A stretch of 64,000 nt of DNA, taken from positions 18,693,398 through 18,757,397 of the forward strand of contig JAUJPP010000003.1 of the NCBI GenBank assembly GCA_030562195.1, read 5' to 3'. This stretch comes from Nipponacmea schrenckii. Its lineage: Eukaryota; Mollusca; Gastropoda; Lottiidae. Within the stretch, counting starts at the first letter, position 1. Each line of letters starts with the position of its first letter. Positions 25,708-38,722 of this stretch are shown here, in pieces. The translations under genes were made by a program, and so were the position numbers. The notes under the pieces are model-generated. The model worked only from the letters and a program-made list of their open reading frames with translations. It had not been told where the DNA came from and searched no databases.

Positions 25708-27885
25708 TTGGACGTCGTACTACCTTCATTCAACAAATTTTCCAAAGCGAAGATGAAAAATATATATAAATTTGAATTTACTTTCCAAATGATGTCTACA
25801 TAAAGGATAGGTTCAGTGCATTTAAATTCAAAGACGCAAAATAGGAACGTTACGGAATGGTGATAAGTGTGGGTTATTCACCGTTTGAGATTACAACACG
25901 AGCTATGCAATCATTAATTTGTGTTCCTTAACCTAACCTTTTGAGCTACAACCAGATCCTGATTATGCTAGCTCTCCGTGTGGTTTTTGTGAGAACAGAA
26001 TTCCTAAATTATGTAATAACCCTTTAAATATATTGATGAATCAGTGGAGAGATAAATCGTGATAACGAAGCATGGAAACATATTAAGGTTTTCCCCCGTA
26101 ATATCAAACATTGTTACATCTCAACAAAACTATTCAACGATGAAAGTTGTGAGCTGTAATGTGGTGAATATTTTAGTCTCTTGTGAAGGAAAACTTTCAA
26201 CATATCAAGACATATACATATATATAATGTAAACTGCAATATACATGAGTTTCTTTGTGTTTAGCAATCTTTGTTAGGCTACTGATTCTGTTAAACTAGA
26301 CGAGTTGTATGAAATACACAATCTATGCATGTGTGAAATGTATTTATTTGTCAATCTATTGGACATGTTATGATCTACCCCCTTTTTTATATCTTTTGAT
26401 TTCATCATACACGTTCTCGTTATCAGTAAGATATTTCTTATTATTTTAAAGACTTATGTTTGGTAATTAATATTCTAGGGAAAAGATAAACATTATTTTG
26501 TTATTTATTTAAGTACATGTATTACGATTATTCGTCGTTAATGCTCCATCAACAACCAAACTTTTCTTTTGCGAGTCCTCTATTTAAATTCTTGTGCATA
26601 TTGAATTGTATTGTAATTCTTTTAAATGTGATTTAATTTTATTTATAGGTTTTTTTGTATTTTCTTATAATCTCGTTACAAAATAAATTATTACTGCCAA
26701 CGTAGGCTTATAGTTAAAAAAAAACAATTTAGTTTCGCTTTCTTTCTCCTTCTAGCCCAAATATTGGTACTAAAAAAGCCTACCATACCTTTGTCGCTAG
26801 TAATGGAAATTTAAAAAAAAAACAGGAAAGGCCATCGTATTACACCCACCATTGTAATGACAGCCAATTCATTCGGGAAATATTGCCATTAAATGCAATA
26901 TTTCTCTGGAGTTATAGTAGGGTTCAGTGATTACGAAGACTCAGGCTAAGTTTCGTCAAAATCAGGTTCTCTTTCGTGTCCATAATAAATGGAACGCGTC
27001 TTATTTTCAAAAGTGTTTATCCTTAAGTGATTACAAACACTCACAACAAGTTTGAAAATAAATTAAAAGCGTTTTCATGAATATATTTTTCAATCGGTTC
27101 ATCTTTTGGTTATCAAACACTCGCACATTAACAAAACATTCCTAACTGTTATTGACAATTTGGTAATGACCACAGCAATGACTATTTTCTTAGTCCTGAA
27201 CTTGCGCACTAATTGTCAAATAATACATAATAGTCAAATAATTATACATTTTGATTTTCTTTCTTAAGTATAAAATATAAAAGAGCACACGGTGTTACAA
27301 TCAGATAACAGTAATTACATACAATATATACAAGCATGTAACATTTACAAATATGATATATTATATTAAAGAGAAAATTCATATAATGGAACGAAATATA
27401 TCGATTTCTACTGTTATTTACTGAACAAACCAATCCTTTATTGTGAAATAAGTATAATATGTAGACACACTTCAAATACAGTGAGACACACAATATATTA
27501 TTTTCAAATTTTCATATTGGGTTTCTAGTCAGTTCAAAGATATATAGATAAAGAAAATTCCCAAACCTATGTAGATTACAGCTTTGTGAAACGACCAGGT
27601 TATTTCCTGATTGAGTGTGTCCCGTGGTCCGTGGATTAATATTTTTTTAATGAGATTTTAGAGCATTACAACCACAGGAAATAAAATTTCAAGTGATTGG
27701 GATTATTTATTATATAATTATATAAAATAGTTCTCGCTGAGGGCCATCTCTTTTTAATATACATAACATATAGCTTTCGGTGTACCTACTACTAATGGAT
27801 GGTAGAGATATTATTTTCCCATAATAAATATATCACTACTATTTATCACATACAGCTTTCATTCAAATAGCCCCACCTACATACT
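25708..27885. other. 3' flanks between two genes
   Basis: AT-rich intergenic DNA between the convergent ends of the PPxY gene and the EF-hand gene. Around 26900-27080 there is a faint relic of the ~160-bp element core (ctaagtttcgtcaaaatc). No exon is supported. Confidence 0.4.
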
Positions 27886-30800
27886 TCATAACATAACAGA
27901 TTTGGTACCAGCAGTACTAAGTCTAGTGTTTGGTCTCAAGGTTTCTTGTATAAACTGATCATAAGAAATTTTGCCCGACATTCCTTTGTCAAATTCCGAC
28001 ATAACATGATATATTTCGTCTTCATCTAGAATAACATTCGCTAATTTTAACACAGATTTAAATTCAGGCAGGGAAAGGTATCCATTTCCTGTTTGATCTA
28101 ACTTTCGGAATGCGCGTCGTAATGTTTTCCAATCTCCCGACATCTGGAAAATAATGAAAGACAGATTTTAAAAATAGGAGAAAAAAAAGGCATTTTGGTC
28201 AAGTAAAACAATGAAGTCATCTCCTACGTTGGGTTGAGAAATATTTGTAGTAAAGTATTTTACACCAGTAACATCATTTTGGTAATGTCAAAGAAATATG
28301 TTTAAAAATATCCCAACGTATATTCTCTTTGTAGCCTACACAGTATGCTCCTTAAAATGACCTTCAAAGATATAAAAATGACATAAGAATTTGAAACTGA
28401 AAGAACCAACCTTTTCTCTTAACTTATTAGTAATGCCATATAGACTCGTGGATCCATCATCATTTGCAAGTGGTTGTTGTAATACAGTAGCCATATCGTT
28501 ACCATGACGCCATGTTTGCTGTTTCCATTCATATGGTTTCAAGAATTCAACATAAGAAACCCTATTTAATATACCAAAAAGAAGTTAAGACCAATAAAAA
28601 AAATGTAAAGCAAACGACAATAATTGACAAAAGTAAGTTAACTTACAGACATTATAAACACTTCCGGTTTTATTTGGAACAGCAAGCGTCACACTACTTG
28701 TATAAATGGCCATAGAATGGTGCAATATGAATAAAAGTGAAGTACATAATGGAACTCTAGTCCATAGTTAAACATGTCCAGCTTATTGCTTACCTGCCAT
28801 CATTTCTAATATTAAACTTCCTAGTAATGTTCTCTAGTTCAACATCAGACAGGTGTATATTCAATTCCAATAAAATATCTTTAAATTCCTCGACTGTTAT
28901 AAACCCAGTATTAAATACATCCATAGACTGAAATTCTCGCCGTAGGTCGTCAAACAATAGCTCAATCTGAAAGAAAAATCAATCATCAGCAATGTTGGCG
29001 TGTAATGTGAAAATCGGTTTCTCTTCTAAGATATAATTCGTTGCACTTTGATAACGAAGCAAACACAAAACAAGTTGAATAGCTGCCTGGTATAAACAAA
29101 TTAATGAAACGTTACCATTGTTAAAAAACATAAAAGAAAATACCTTGGACCGAACATTATCTTCCAATAAATCTCGAGTAGAATTAAGTTTCCTCGACCT
29201 GACCATACAATCTGAGTCGCCATGTCGTGGTGGACAATATTTAGCATTAGGATATGCAGCAGATCTGATACTGAATCCAAAATGGCGGACAAACTGATGA
29301 TAGTCAAGTGTCCTGTCGGAGTTGGTGATAAACGTCTTCCACAAATCTCGTATTTCACCACGAGAAACATTTGGCTTTATATTAAATCTATAAAAATAAA
29401 AACCTGGACAAGATGACGTCTATTAAAAATGTAAGGAAGAAAAACCTAAGTGGTTTCAGAAGGGAAGCCATGCCTTGCTATGTACAATTTCCTTTGAACT
29501 CAAGTCTAATATCTAACACAATTAAATGGGTTGAATAATGATCCTGAGAACGCCTATTGGTGTGTAATACTACTTTGCAGATTAATCAATTTCGACACGT
29601 TGTTATAAATTCGTAAGGATTACTTAACTAATATACAATCTGAGCTATCATCAGAATAATTTTACCTTTTAAGAAGCTGATACATCATCTCTTGTGTTAT
29701 ACGTCTGGTATTGGTGTCGTCAAGGTCATAAAACTCTTTCTCTACTTCTTGGAACTTTCTGCTAAGTAGTTCTTTAATCACTTTAAATATTTCTTTGGGA
29801 TGTCGATGTTGAGGTGTTTCTTCTAGATAATCTTCGTGGAAAGGGTAGATTGGACTACCAGATCTCTTCATATCTGGAATATCTACCTTCTTATTTCCAG
29901 TAAATAAACTCGGTGCCTTTCCTCTGAAAACATTGAAAATGCCAATTACAGGTCATTAATAACAGCAGTAACTAACTTCATTTTGCCATATGTAACAACT
30001 AATATATACATGTATTGAGATTTTATCATTCTAGAGAGTAACAACTAAACTAACTTGGTATCAAATTGTTTCATAAATTCACCATAGATAACGTCGCCAT
30101 CTTCATCCAATGGTAGACGATCAATAAAAGAATCAAATTGTCCGTCTGTTAATTCCAGATTAAAACGACTTTCAACCGCAGCTCGAAATTCCTCTAAACT
30201 AATTCTATCTTGATCTAATTTGTCGATATTCCTGTAATAAAGATCATATTAAATGTTAAACTCTAGTGTTACTTTCATTAATGGTAGTTGAAATTTTTTG
30301 TGATTTATTGACTATGCTTATACAAATAACACTATTCTAAAGTCAAACCAACGATTCTGCTAACATAGTGATTCGTGGCACTCGGTTGTCGTGACAGACT
30401 TTCAGAAATTAATGAAAACGGGATATCGGGTAAGGTACATAAAAAACCAGAGAGAGGGTTAGTGAAACAACTGACTTGAATGTAGCAAGAAGGGCCAGGA
30501 AATCTCGCTGGAACATGTTCATTAACTGCGATTCTATAGCACTTAATGTTGAGTTATTACTGGGACTTCCTGGTTTGTTGAATCTGGAATAAAAAATAAT
30601 ATATTCTTTAGAACGGTACTAAAAACAAACCTATAGCAAACGAAAAAGCAGCCATCTGTGATGAGATTTTCATTGGTTTCAATGAAGATAAATTAATCTG
30701 TAAACAATTAATGAAGCTTACCTATGCTTAGTTTGAGATAAGATATTATGGACCATTCCATCTTCGGATCTGTCTTGGAATCGATGGAGAAATTCTCTAT

Positions 30801-33800
30801 AGGGTATTCCTCGGTCTTGAACTTTTACACTACAGCGTGAAAGAAATGCCCCAAGAAGAGTTTTGTCAAGCTTGAGACCATGTTTCTCTAACACTGCTAG
30901 AAAATCGTCGTAGGATACCTAGAAATGAAACCGGTTTATCAGAAATTCAACACAGATTCATGCTTCTTGAGGAAATAAGCATAACTAAACTACGCCTTAT
31001 ATTCATTGTCAAAGAATGGAGATTTTGTACTTCAGACATTGTTATGGTACTTTATCAGCTGCAAAAATATTCTGACTACCCTGATTATTAGAAGCATTCT
31101 TTAAATCAACTTAACATGTAATTTATTAAACATACCACGCCGGATTTTTCAATATCTTTTACTTCAAAGCTTTCTTTCATGTTGAAGAATCCCTCTCTAA
31201 ATTTATCTTTTAACCAACGTTCAATATCTAACTGCTGTCTTCTCTGTACTTCTCGGCGTTTTGGTGTTCGGCTACTACTTCTTTCGGATTCTGGGGATGG
31301 ATTTCCTATTCAAAAAGTACGATTGGAACGTTCATTTAGGCAAAAAGACTTTCAAAGACTGTCAATTTCAATATGGTCATTGCCACTATCCGAAAATGAT
31401 TTAGGTAATGTGTCGTACATTGATTAATTCATCATGATATCAATCAGTGCTGTGGTTTACTTCAGTCGATAGCGTATTATATCATAACTGTTCAGAAGGT
31501 TACAATCTAATTCTCTAACATACGAAATTACTTATGGTAATTACAGCCAAATATTACACACGGACGCAGTTCACAATCATTTTGAATCATTGCCTCGTAT
31601 GAATAAGCTGAATTCTAAAAAGCAAAATTTATTTCAATTAAGTCATATGAAATAGGTATACAGTGTATATGTGATTAAAAGGCTTTGTTGAAATAATATA
31701 TATTTTATTTTTAAATCGACTTATTCAGATTACAATGGTTGTGAACTTCGTTAGTGTTATTTCCTTGTAAGAACCATACGAAGTTTTTAATGCATTTTAC
31801 TATAATAGGGAATAGGTAACTACTTACCTACAACAGGTGATAGAGGACGCTTTTCACTTTCAGCAGACATACCTCTCCATTGTATACCCAGTGCTTTAAG
31901 AAACTTTTCACCTTTTATGACTCCTTCACTATCTCTATCATATCTAAAGTAGAAAATATATATACATATATAATTACAATATTACCAAATATATAGATCT
32001 ACTGGTAAATGTTTTTGCTTACTTTCCGTCTTGTGACTATTAATCTTATTCCAACACTTCCTTGGGTTACACTTTGTAAATAAAGATCATCCAAAAATAA
32101 ATCATGAATGCGGAAGAGTTTATGCTTTGAGAAACTCACTGTAACAGAGGTGTTCAGCATCCTGTCGTAATTTATAGACTAAATAAGCTCTTCAGTCAGA
32201 AATGATTGTTCACACAAAATAACTTACTTATTCCACAATTTATCAAATTCCTCATCTTCCAAATAAAACATCATCTTACTCAACATTTGTCTGAATTCTG
32301 GTTTCAAGATTCTACCAGATCCACCAGGATTTATCTGAGGAATCATATCAGCCAGATCCATAAATCTGAAGTGGAAATATCGATACTGTATTAAACCATC
32401 CATTATATCAATCTTTCTGAGTAGAGACGGTGGTAGTTAAAAGTGTGCCTGCTACAGGAGTAAATTCAATATCATCATACCTTTGTTTAGCTTTCTCTTT
32501 CAACTGTGTGTGTACTTGTGAGGCTGTCATGTTCACTTTGTCATTTCTGTTGACGGGATCCATCCATTTTGGATAGTTCCTATCTTCTTCTACTCTGAAT
32601 GCTGAGTGAAACTCTGTAAAACTGATGACTGACTTCTCCTTGAGACGTAATCGTTCTAATAGTCGAGATATCACAGATTGAGTGAGTTGTCTGTTTAATA
32701 TTATCATCAATATTCTGCTTAAGGCTTCCCTAAAATTAATACACAAAATATACCCATAGTTATCAAGTCCAATTTAAGGGTGGAACATTACATACTGAAA
32801 AGTTGGTATGCCTTAACCGTTCTGCCATTCGTTTTGTATGATGTATTTATTCATTCATAAAAGCTTCAGTTGAGCAAATTCAACATGAAAGCTGATGCAA
32901 AGAATATTTACAAACATCGTGATTAGTATAAAGTTATTTAATGTAGCCAAACAACATAATCAAATACTTCAATTCAATTCAATACTGAACAGTGTTATTC
33001 ATGCCATTAAAATATCAGAAGGAAGGTACCTCTAGATATCGCCATCCAATCTGAATCTTTTTCGTTGTTCTATGACCTGTGCAATTGTGACGGATACGGA
33101 TGTAGTACGTACCTTGTAACATTACCCTTTAATTCCGGATCATTATCTTTAAATCGTTTCTTGATTTCACGGTAATTATTCTTCACCTTCTCTCTTAATA
33201 ATGTCTCAAGCTGCATCAAAATAAATGATACTGTTATATACAGAGATGTGAGATCCGCTCACTGATTCCAACGACCTTCGATACTACAATAGTGGTAGGC
33301 AATGCACCGACTTAAAAAAATTTTTATTTCCTACATGTCCCATATAACTACTAGCAATTCTATGTTCTTTATAGTTTTGATGTGGATGTACAAGAGTCAA
33401 AAATATAGTACAGGGTATAGACAGGCAAATATTAACCAGAAATATGCACCATGTTTATAAAAATGTCTAGATGGGTATTTTTCTATGCAACTGCACTCAG
33501 TGAAGCGAGGGCCATTCAAGTTGGATTTTTCGCAATCGTTCATTGATCATGTTTACCTCATCTATTTCTAATCTAGCTTGTGTTGATGCTGCTGACATTC
33601 TGCCAGCACGACTTGGTGGTACTATCTCTTCTCTGTCAGCTATCTCCGCTCGACTTCCTGCAATAAGGTTAGAAGTAACTAATTTCTAATTATTATTGAA
33701 ACGATTCTTATTATGCTTTTACTTGGAACCAAATAAAGTGGAGAGGGCAAGTTTAGGTAAGCGGTAGAGGGATGAGAGCATAATTGATGTTTGCTTACAA

Positions 33801-34800
33801 ACCCATTTATAATTTGTGTATAGTCGTATATGTCGACTTTGCTATGTAAATAAATTAGCGCATACGTCTACATGTTGTAGCTATACAAATAAACCATATA
33901 AAATCTTCTAGATCAGAATAAAGATATGTATCGATTATTCAAGTCTAGAGGTCGATGGTCTTGACAGATCATAATATCAAGATACATATATATATAAAAT
34001 AAACACACTTTGAAATCGGACACTTCATTGGGGAGGTCTAACTTTAATCACCTGGACTAAAATATCACACAATTAGATTTAGATAGGGATTTTAAAAATA
34101 AACAAAGACTTAAGATATCAGTCATACATGTGAAAAATTTAGAATACATTTAATACCATCATGTCGAAATTTATGACAAAGGAATAGATCATAACGGTTT
34201 AATACTTTTGGCAATTAGGTGCAATTAAGTCATGAAACTTTTTTATTCGTCGGTTGAACAAAAGTCATCTTTTTCCCCATTTATCGCTCCATCAATTTCT
34301 ATTATAGTTAATACATTATTTTAGGGTAATAAATTTTCAACACTTTTTTGTAATTCCAGGTTCAAATGATAGTGCTTTGTGTTTTGAACAGAAAAAAAAA
34401 CAATCTTATTCCACTTATGGATTCAAAGTTTCAAACTAAACTTACCGAAAATTGGCATTCTTGTTTTGGTTGGGTCACCTTGAGAAACTTCCACCCCTTC
34501 TGGTATACTGTCGATTACAGGTGGAGGCTGAGCAAAATTATCTTTTCTCAAACTCAACCGACTTTCACGCCGACCCATTGCACTAAAACTCTTTCGAACG
34601 AAAGGTTGATCTTCATTAGCTAGCGGACGACCCTGAGACATCTGAGAAAATGGTCTGTCCTGTGATTGAGACACTCCGGTGACGTTCATGTTTCCTGGAT
34701 TGCTCATCCTAGATAGAGGATGCTGTATTTCCGGTAGTGACAATCTGGTTTGCATGACGCTCATCTGTGAGGCAGGTCGTGCTACTCCTAGTTGGGACAT
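27886..34800 (-). CDS. Multi-EF-hand protein, EFCAB6-like
   Basis: Fifteen minus-strand exons join in phase into 2,793 nt (930 aa): 34800-34446, 33657-33557, 33210-33113, 32729-32481, 32365-32228, 31943-31828, 31305-31136, 30918-30722, 30583-30476, 30231-30055, 29923-29666, 29387-29144, 28966-28794, 28561-28411, 28143-27886. The first ~150 residues are Met/Ser/Pro-rich and probably disordered. The rest is a chain of EF-hand pairs, many degenerate. Readable calcium loops include DRDSEGVIKGEK (~res 316), DEDGDVIYGEF (~555), DVFNTGFITVEE (~755) and DQTGNGYLSLPE (~860). The layout resembles EFCAB6, a ciliary/sperm-associated EF-hand protein, though human EFCAB6 is longer (about 1,500 aa). Another multi-EF-hand family cannot be excluded. 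The start is the only ATG of the first exon preceding an open frame. Confidence 0.8.
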
Positions 34801-35042
34801 TGTGATATTTGGTTGTTAGTTGGATATTAACTGTTTGTATTTACTGTCTAATTTCTAATATGTTCACTGTTGTATCGTCATAGCTGAAAAGACACATATC
34901 ATTTCTGTAGTATAAATGTACAATATTCAATACATTTTCTTAATCACTTTCTCTAAATTAATCAGTGACAAAAATCAAAATGATCAATATATTTTAGAGA
35001 ATATATATTTATGTAGAAATTAAATGGAAAAGTGAGATATTG
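34801..35042 (-). promoter_or_regulatory. Presumed 5' flank of the EF-hand gene
   Basis: AT-rich sequence of 242 bp between the start codon of the EF-hand gene and the fold-back element at 35043. It should contain the proximal promoter or a 5' UTR intron, but I see no TATA box or other motif that decides it. Confidence 0.3.
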
Positions 35043-35730
35043 TATGGAAGCCGATAGCGGCCATCCTCTTTTTTCAATGTCTCAAAATCGCGAAGTCGAC
35101 AACTCGCCGGATTTCAAAGTCGACAAGTCGACAAGTCGCCGGATTTCAAGGTCGCCAAGTCGCCAACTCGACAAGTCGCCATGTAGCCAAGTTGCCATTT
35201 CGAATTTCAGGCGACTTGTCGAGTTGGCGACTTTGAAATCCGGCGACTTGTCGGCTAGGCGACTTTGAGACATTGAAAAAAGAGGATGGCCGCTATCGGC
35301 TTCCATACCAACTCGACAACTCGACAACACGACAAAACAGCGCGACAAGTCGCGGATGGCGGGTCGCCAACTCCGCGACTTGTCGATTTGCTGAGTTGGC
35401 GACTTTGAAATCCGGCGACTTGTCGCGTTGGCGACTTGGCGACTTTGAAATCCAACTCACCAACTCGCCGGATTTCAAAGTCGACAAGTCGCCAAGTCAC
35501 CATTTCGATAGTCGCCAACTCGATAAGTCGCGGATGGCGGGGCGACAACTCGACAACTCGAAAAGTCGCCAAAAAATCTGTCGAGTTGGCGACCCGCCAT
35601 CCGCGACTTGTCGCGCTGTTTTGTCGTGTTGTTGAGTTGTCGAGTTGGCGACTTGGCGAGTTGACTTGTCGACTTTGAAATTATAGGGCGCCAAGTCGCG
35701 GTTAACAAATGGCCGCTATCGGCTTCCATA
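35043..35730. mobile_element. CGAC/GTCG-rich fold-back element
   Basis: The element starts tatggaagccgatagcggcc and ends ggccgctatcggcttccata, perfect inverted ends. It is flanked by the 6-bp direct repeat atattg (35037-35042 and 35731-35736). A third copy of the terminus lies inside at about 35266-35308, inverted to the left end. A ~65-bp segment at 35306-35371 (ccaactcgacaactcgacaa...) is almost perfectly inverted at 35581-35647. The interior is composed of short permuted words (cgacaagtcg, gttggcgac, gactttgaaatccggcgac), making every strand highly self-complementary. It is far more GC-rich than its surroundings. The many 60-120 codon frames across it are artefacts of this composition. Confidence 0.8.
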
Positions 35731-35736
35731 ATATTG

Positions 35737-38722
35737 GGATAAACCTTTAAGATAATATACATGTAAAGATAACTGTTGAATAGAACAACCATAATAAGGT
35801 ATTTTCCTATACAGACAGTGATTTTAAAATATTTTTCTATTCAACTGAGAATAGGCCTAATAGAGAAATAGTAAGATTTTGTTTACGGCTAGGGTTGATA
35901 CATGATTTATATATTTAATCTAGTCCCTTTAAATTACATTATCTGCTTTATCTATTTTAAAGTAGCTGATAATGATGTAATATCCGAATCCTCTAATCTG
36001 CATGTAAATAGCAATATTATCTCAAATTGACAAATATATTTTTTAAAGAATACATTGTTGTATACTGAGCTCATATACTACAAGTGTCATCTGGCTACAA
36101 TAAGATAAATCACATTTACAGTTTGCGAGACTATACTATGATTGTTAACTTAAAATTTTAGACGGTAGAATTGAATTCCATTACGTACACCTTTGTACCT
36201 TGTTTGCTCTTTTTGGTCGGACATTATTTGGGTAAAATATTGTGTTGTACACATAATCGAAGGGAAATGAAATGAAAAGAATGGAGTTTTACAACCTACT
36301 CTTCGAAATTTCATAAACATAATATAGATCACTTGTGACCGATTTGATCTGATCCCTATTTATAATCAAAAAACCAAAAACCGTGAACATGCTTCCGGTT
36401 CATATTGTGACTCAGAGTTGCAGGCTGACTGATACTAAAGAAAATAACGTAGGTTATAAAATTTAGAAAGATAGACGAAGATATAGATTTTCTTATTCAA
36501 ATTTTGTGAAAGAATTTAGCAGAGACAAAAAATGATTGGTTATTAAATTTTAAATATCATCCCCATATTTTGATTTTAATTTCCATCGTTTGGGTGGACC
36601 TTTGAAATTGTTCAAAAACGTTAATTATATGATTTTGACGTCGTTAGGTAGACTTAAAGTTTCAACTTTCGTTCTATAGATAGACACTGAAACGAAATAA
36701 TCTGTTTTGACTTTTAATTCTTGGAAATGAAAAAGTTAAAAATCAAATACATAACTTACCTTAAAACTAAAATAATCCAGAGGAAGGTTGATAATGTATT
36801 TATTCTGTTCACTGATAATATAGTAATATAATGTGATAAAGGTAGAGCGTTGTGGTATGAAGATTAGTTGCTATTGGTTACGAGGTAGAGATGATTATAT
36901 TGTTCACCTGTAGATTAACTAGGTAACTAGTAGAGCGAGATAATCCCATTGTTAAATTATAATACCCTATCAAGTTGATGTTATTCTATACATTTAACAT
37001 TTTATTACTATATGATAATAATAATAGTTTATTAAAATTTGTATCACAAATCATAACAAATTTTATATACCGACCGATATTATAACCCACGACCGTCATT
37101 TTTGATATGGCACCAAGCAAATGAAAACACATTTTCCGGAAATGATTATTTGCAAGAGTATTGACCAAATCCAAACAGTAACCACGAACTCCATTCTATA
37201 CCTTAGTGTCTTTTTTGTCAACAATGTTATTGACTTGACTGGATCGTACCCAAGTGAATACAACCAATCAGAGGTTCAATAGAAACATAAATGTTTACAG
37301 TTCTCCCGTTAAGGCCCCTGGTTGTTTGTCTGTTTGATGTACAATCTAATCGCATAAGGACTATATATTCCATGAAGTAGAAAAGGTGGCAACTATTGTT
37401 CGTTATAGCTAGACTTAGTGAAGATGCGTGAACCTAAGTTTAATAAAAGAAAAACGTTGTTACCCCAAAGGTGTTTTTTTTTAAACGTTAAAGGTTTTGA
37501 GGATTCACATAATTAAAAACTTATATAGAATAAAGAGTTTAACTGGTATTACCTTTATATGTTAGTGGACAACAATCCTAAATCACAGTTGCTAGATTGT
37601 ATGTATGGGATAACTTCAAATAAACTATTTGATATTCAGTAAAATACGTTTGCCTCGGAATCCAATTCCTTTTCACCATAGAGCATTTTCGAAAATCGAT
37701 TGGCCATTCATTCCAAATGATCGACTACATTTTATTTACTTGTGCATGACATAGAAACAATGTACCAGATCCAATATAAAGCTTACTACGTAACCTTTAT
37801 TAGAACAATTCTGTCTCTTACAGGCAAGCTTTCAAATTACAATTTGTCCCTTTGGCCTAGAAATTATGATTCAATGGTCAAAATATATGTGCAGCAGCAA
37901 GACTACATTATATTTCTGACTGATAAGATCTCATCTCATCAGGACAACTACAGGTAGTTTTTGAAATGGGGTTAAATATCAGTTTTGAGGTAAAGTAACA
38001 AAGTAAGCTCACTTAACAGAGGCAAAAAGAATCTACATTGCAACCACACATGATCTCGATTAACTAGACTAAAATAATTTGAGGCTGCAGCAGCTACTGT
38101 GTTTGACACTGATGACACTTTGTATACATTTTCCAGATCTTATATGAAGTTGAAAAAGCTCATTATATAAGGTGGACTAATTATATTTTGATTTCTACAT
38201 GGTATATCACCCTGATCTTCTGGTTGTATATAAATAGTGGTGACACTGCTCACAGTTTATATATTTATGGTGACTACCCAAAGTTAAATAAGAGAGTGTC
38301 ATGGAGATGACATAGATTTATTTCTAGTAAAAAGTATTTACATTACAACATTAACAAGGTAAATTTTATTTTCATAACAGATTTCTTAACAAATTTTGTT
38401 TTCATTTCATTCTAGATGAAGTTCCCTGATTAGCTTTCAGTCAAAACTGAAAACATATTGATCTTGGTAAACAATTTAAAACTAATCTTATCTAATTTAG
38501 TATGATGCTGATCATGCAAGAGTAAAAGCTATCCAAGCTGTTCATATGGCAGTTGTCTCTAAGTCAAATATAATTAAGCCTGTCATTGAACTTATTCAAC
38601 TCTACTAATCACACAATAGACTACAATTTTCCCATAATGATAGGGTGTAAAACTCTGGCCTAAATAAAAGTCAATAACCAACATTTCATAAATGATATTT
38701 AGCTGGTTGATGTAACAGATCA
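35737..38722. other. Intergenic AT-rich stretch
   Basis: Sequence between the EF-hand gene and the 3' end of USP39. It holds no exon, RNA gene or repeat that I can support, although an upstream noncoding exon of the EF-hand gene could lie here. Confidence 0.4.

Noticed and set aside
35032..35792. Many 60-120 codon frames on both strands
   Set aside because: They arise from the CGAC/GTCG word composition of the fold-back element, which lacks stop codons; the products are low-complexity Arg/Ser/Leu repeats.
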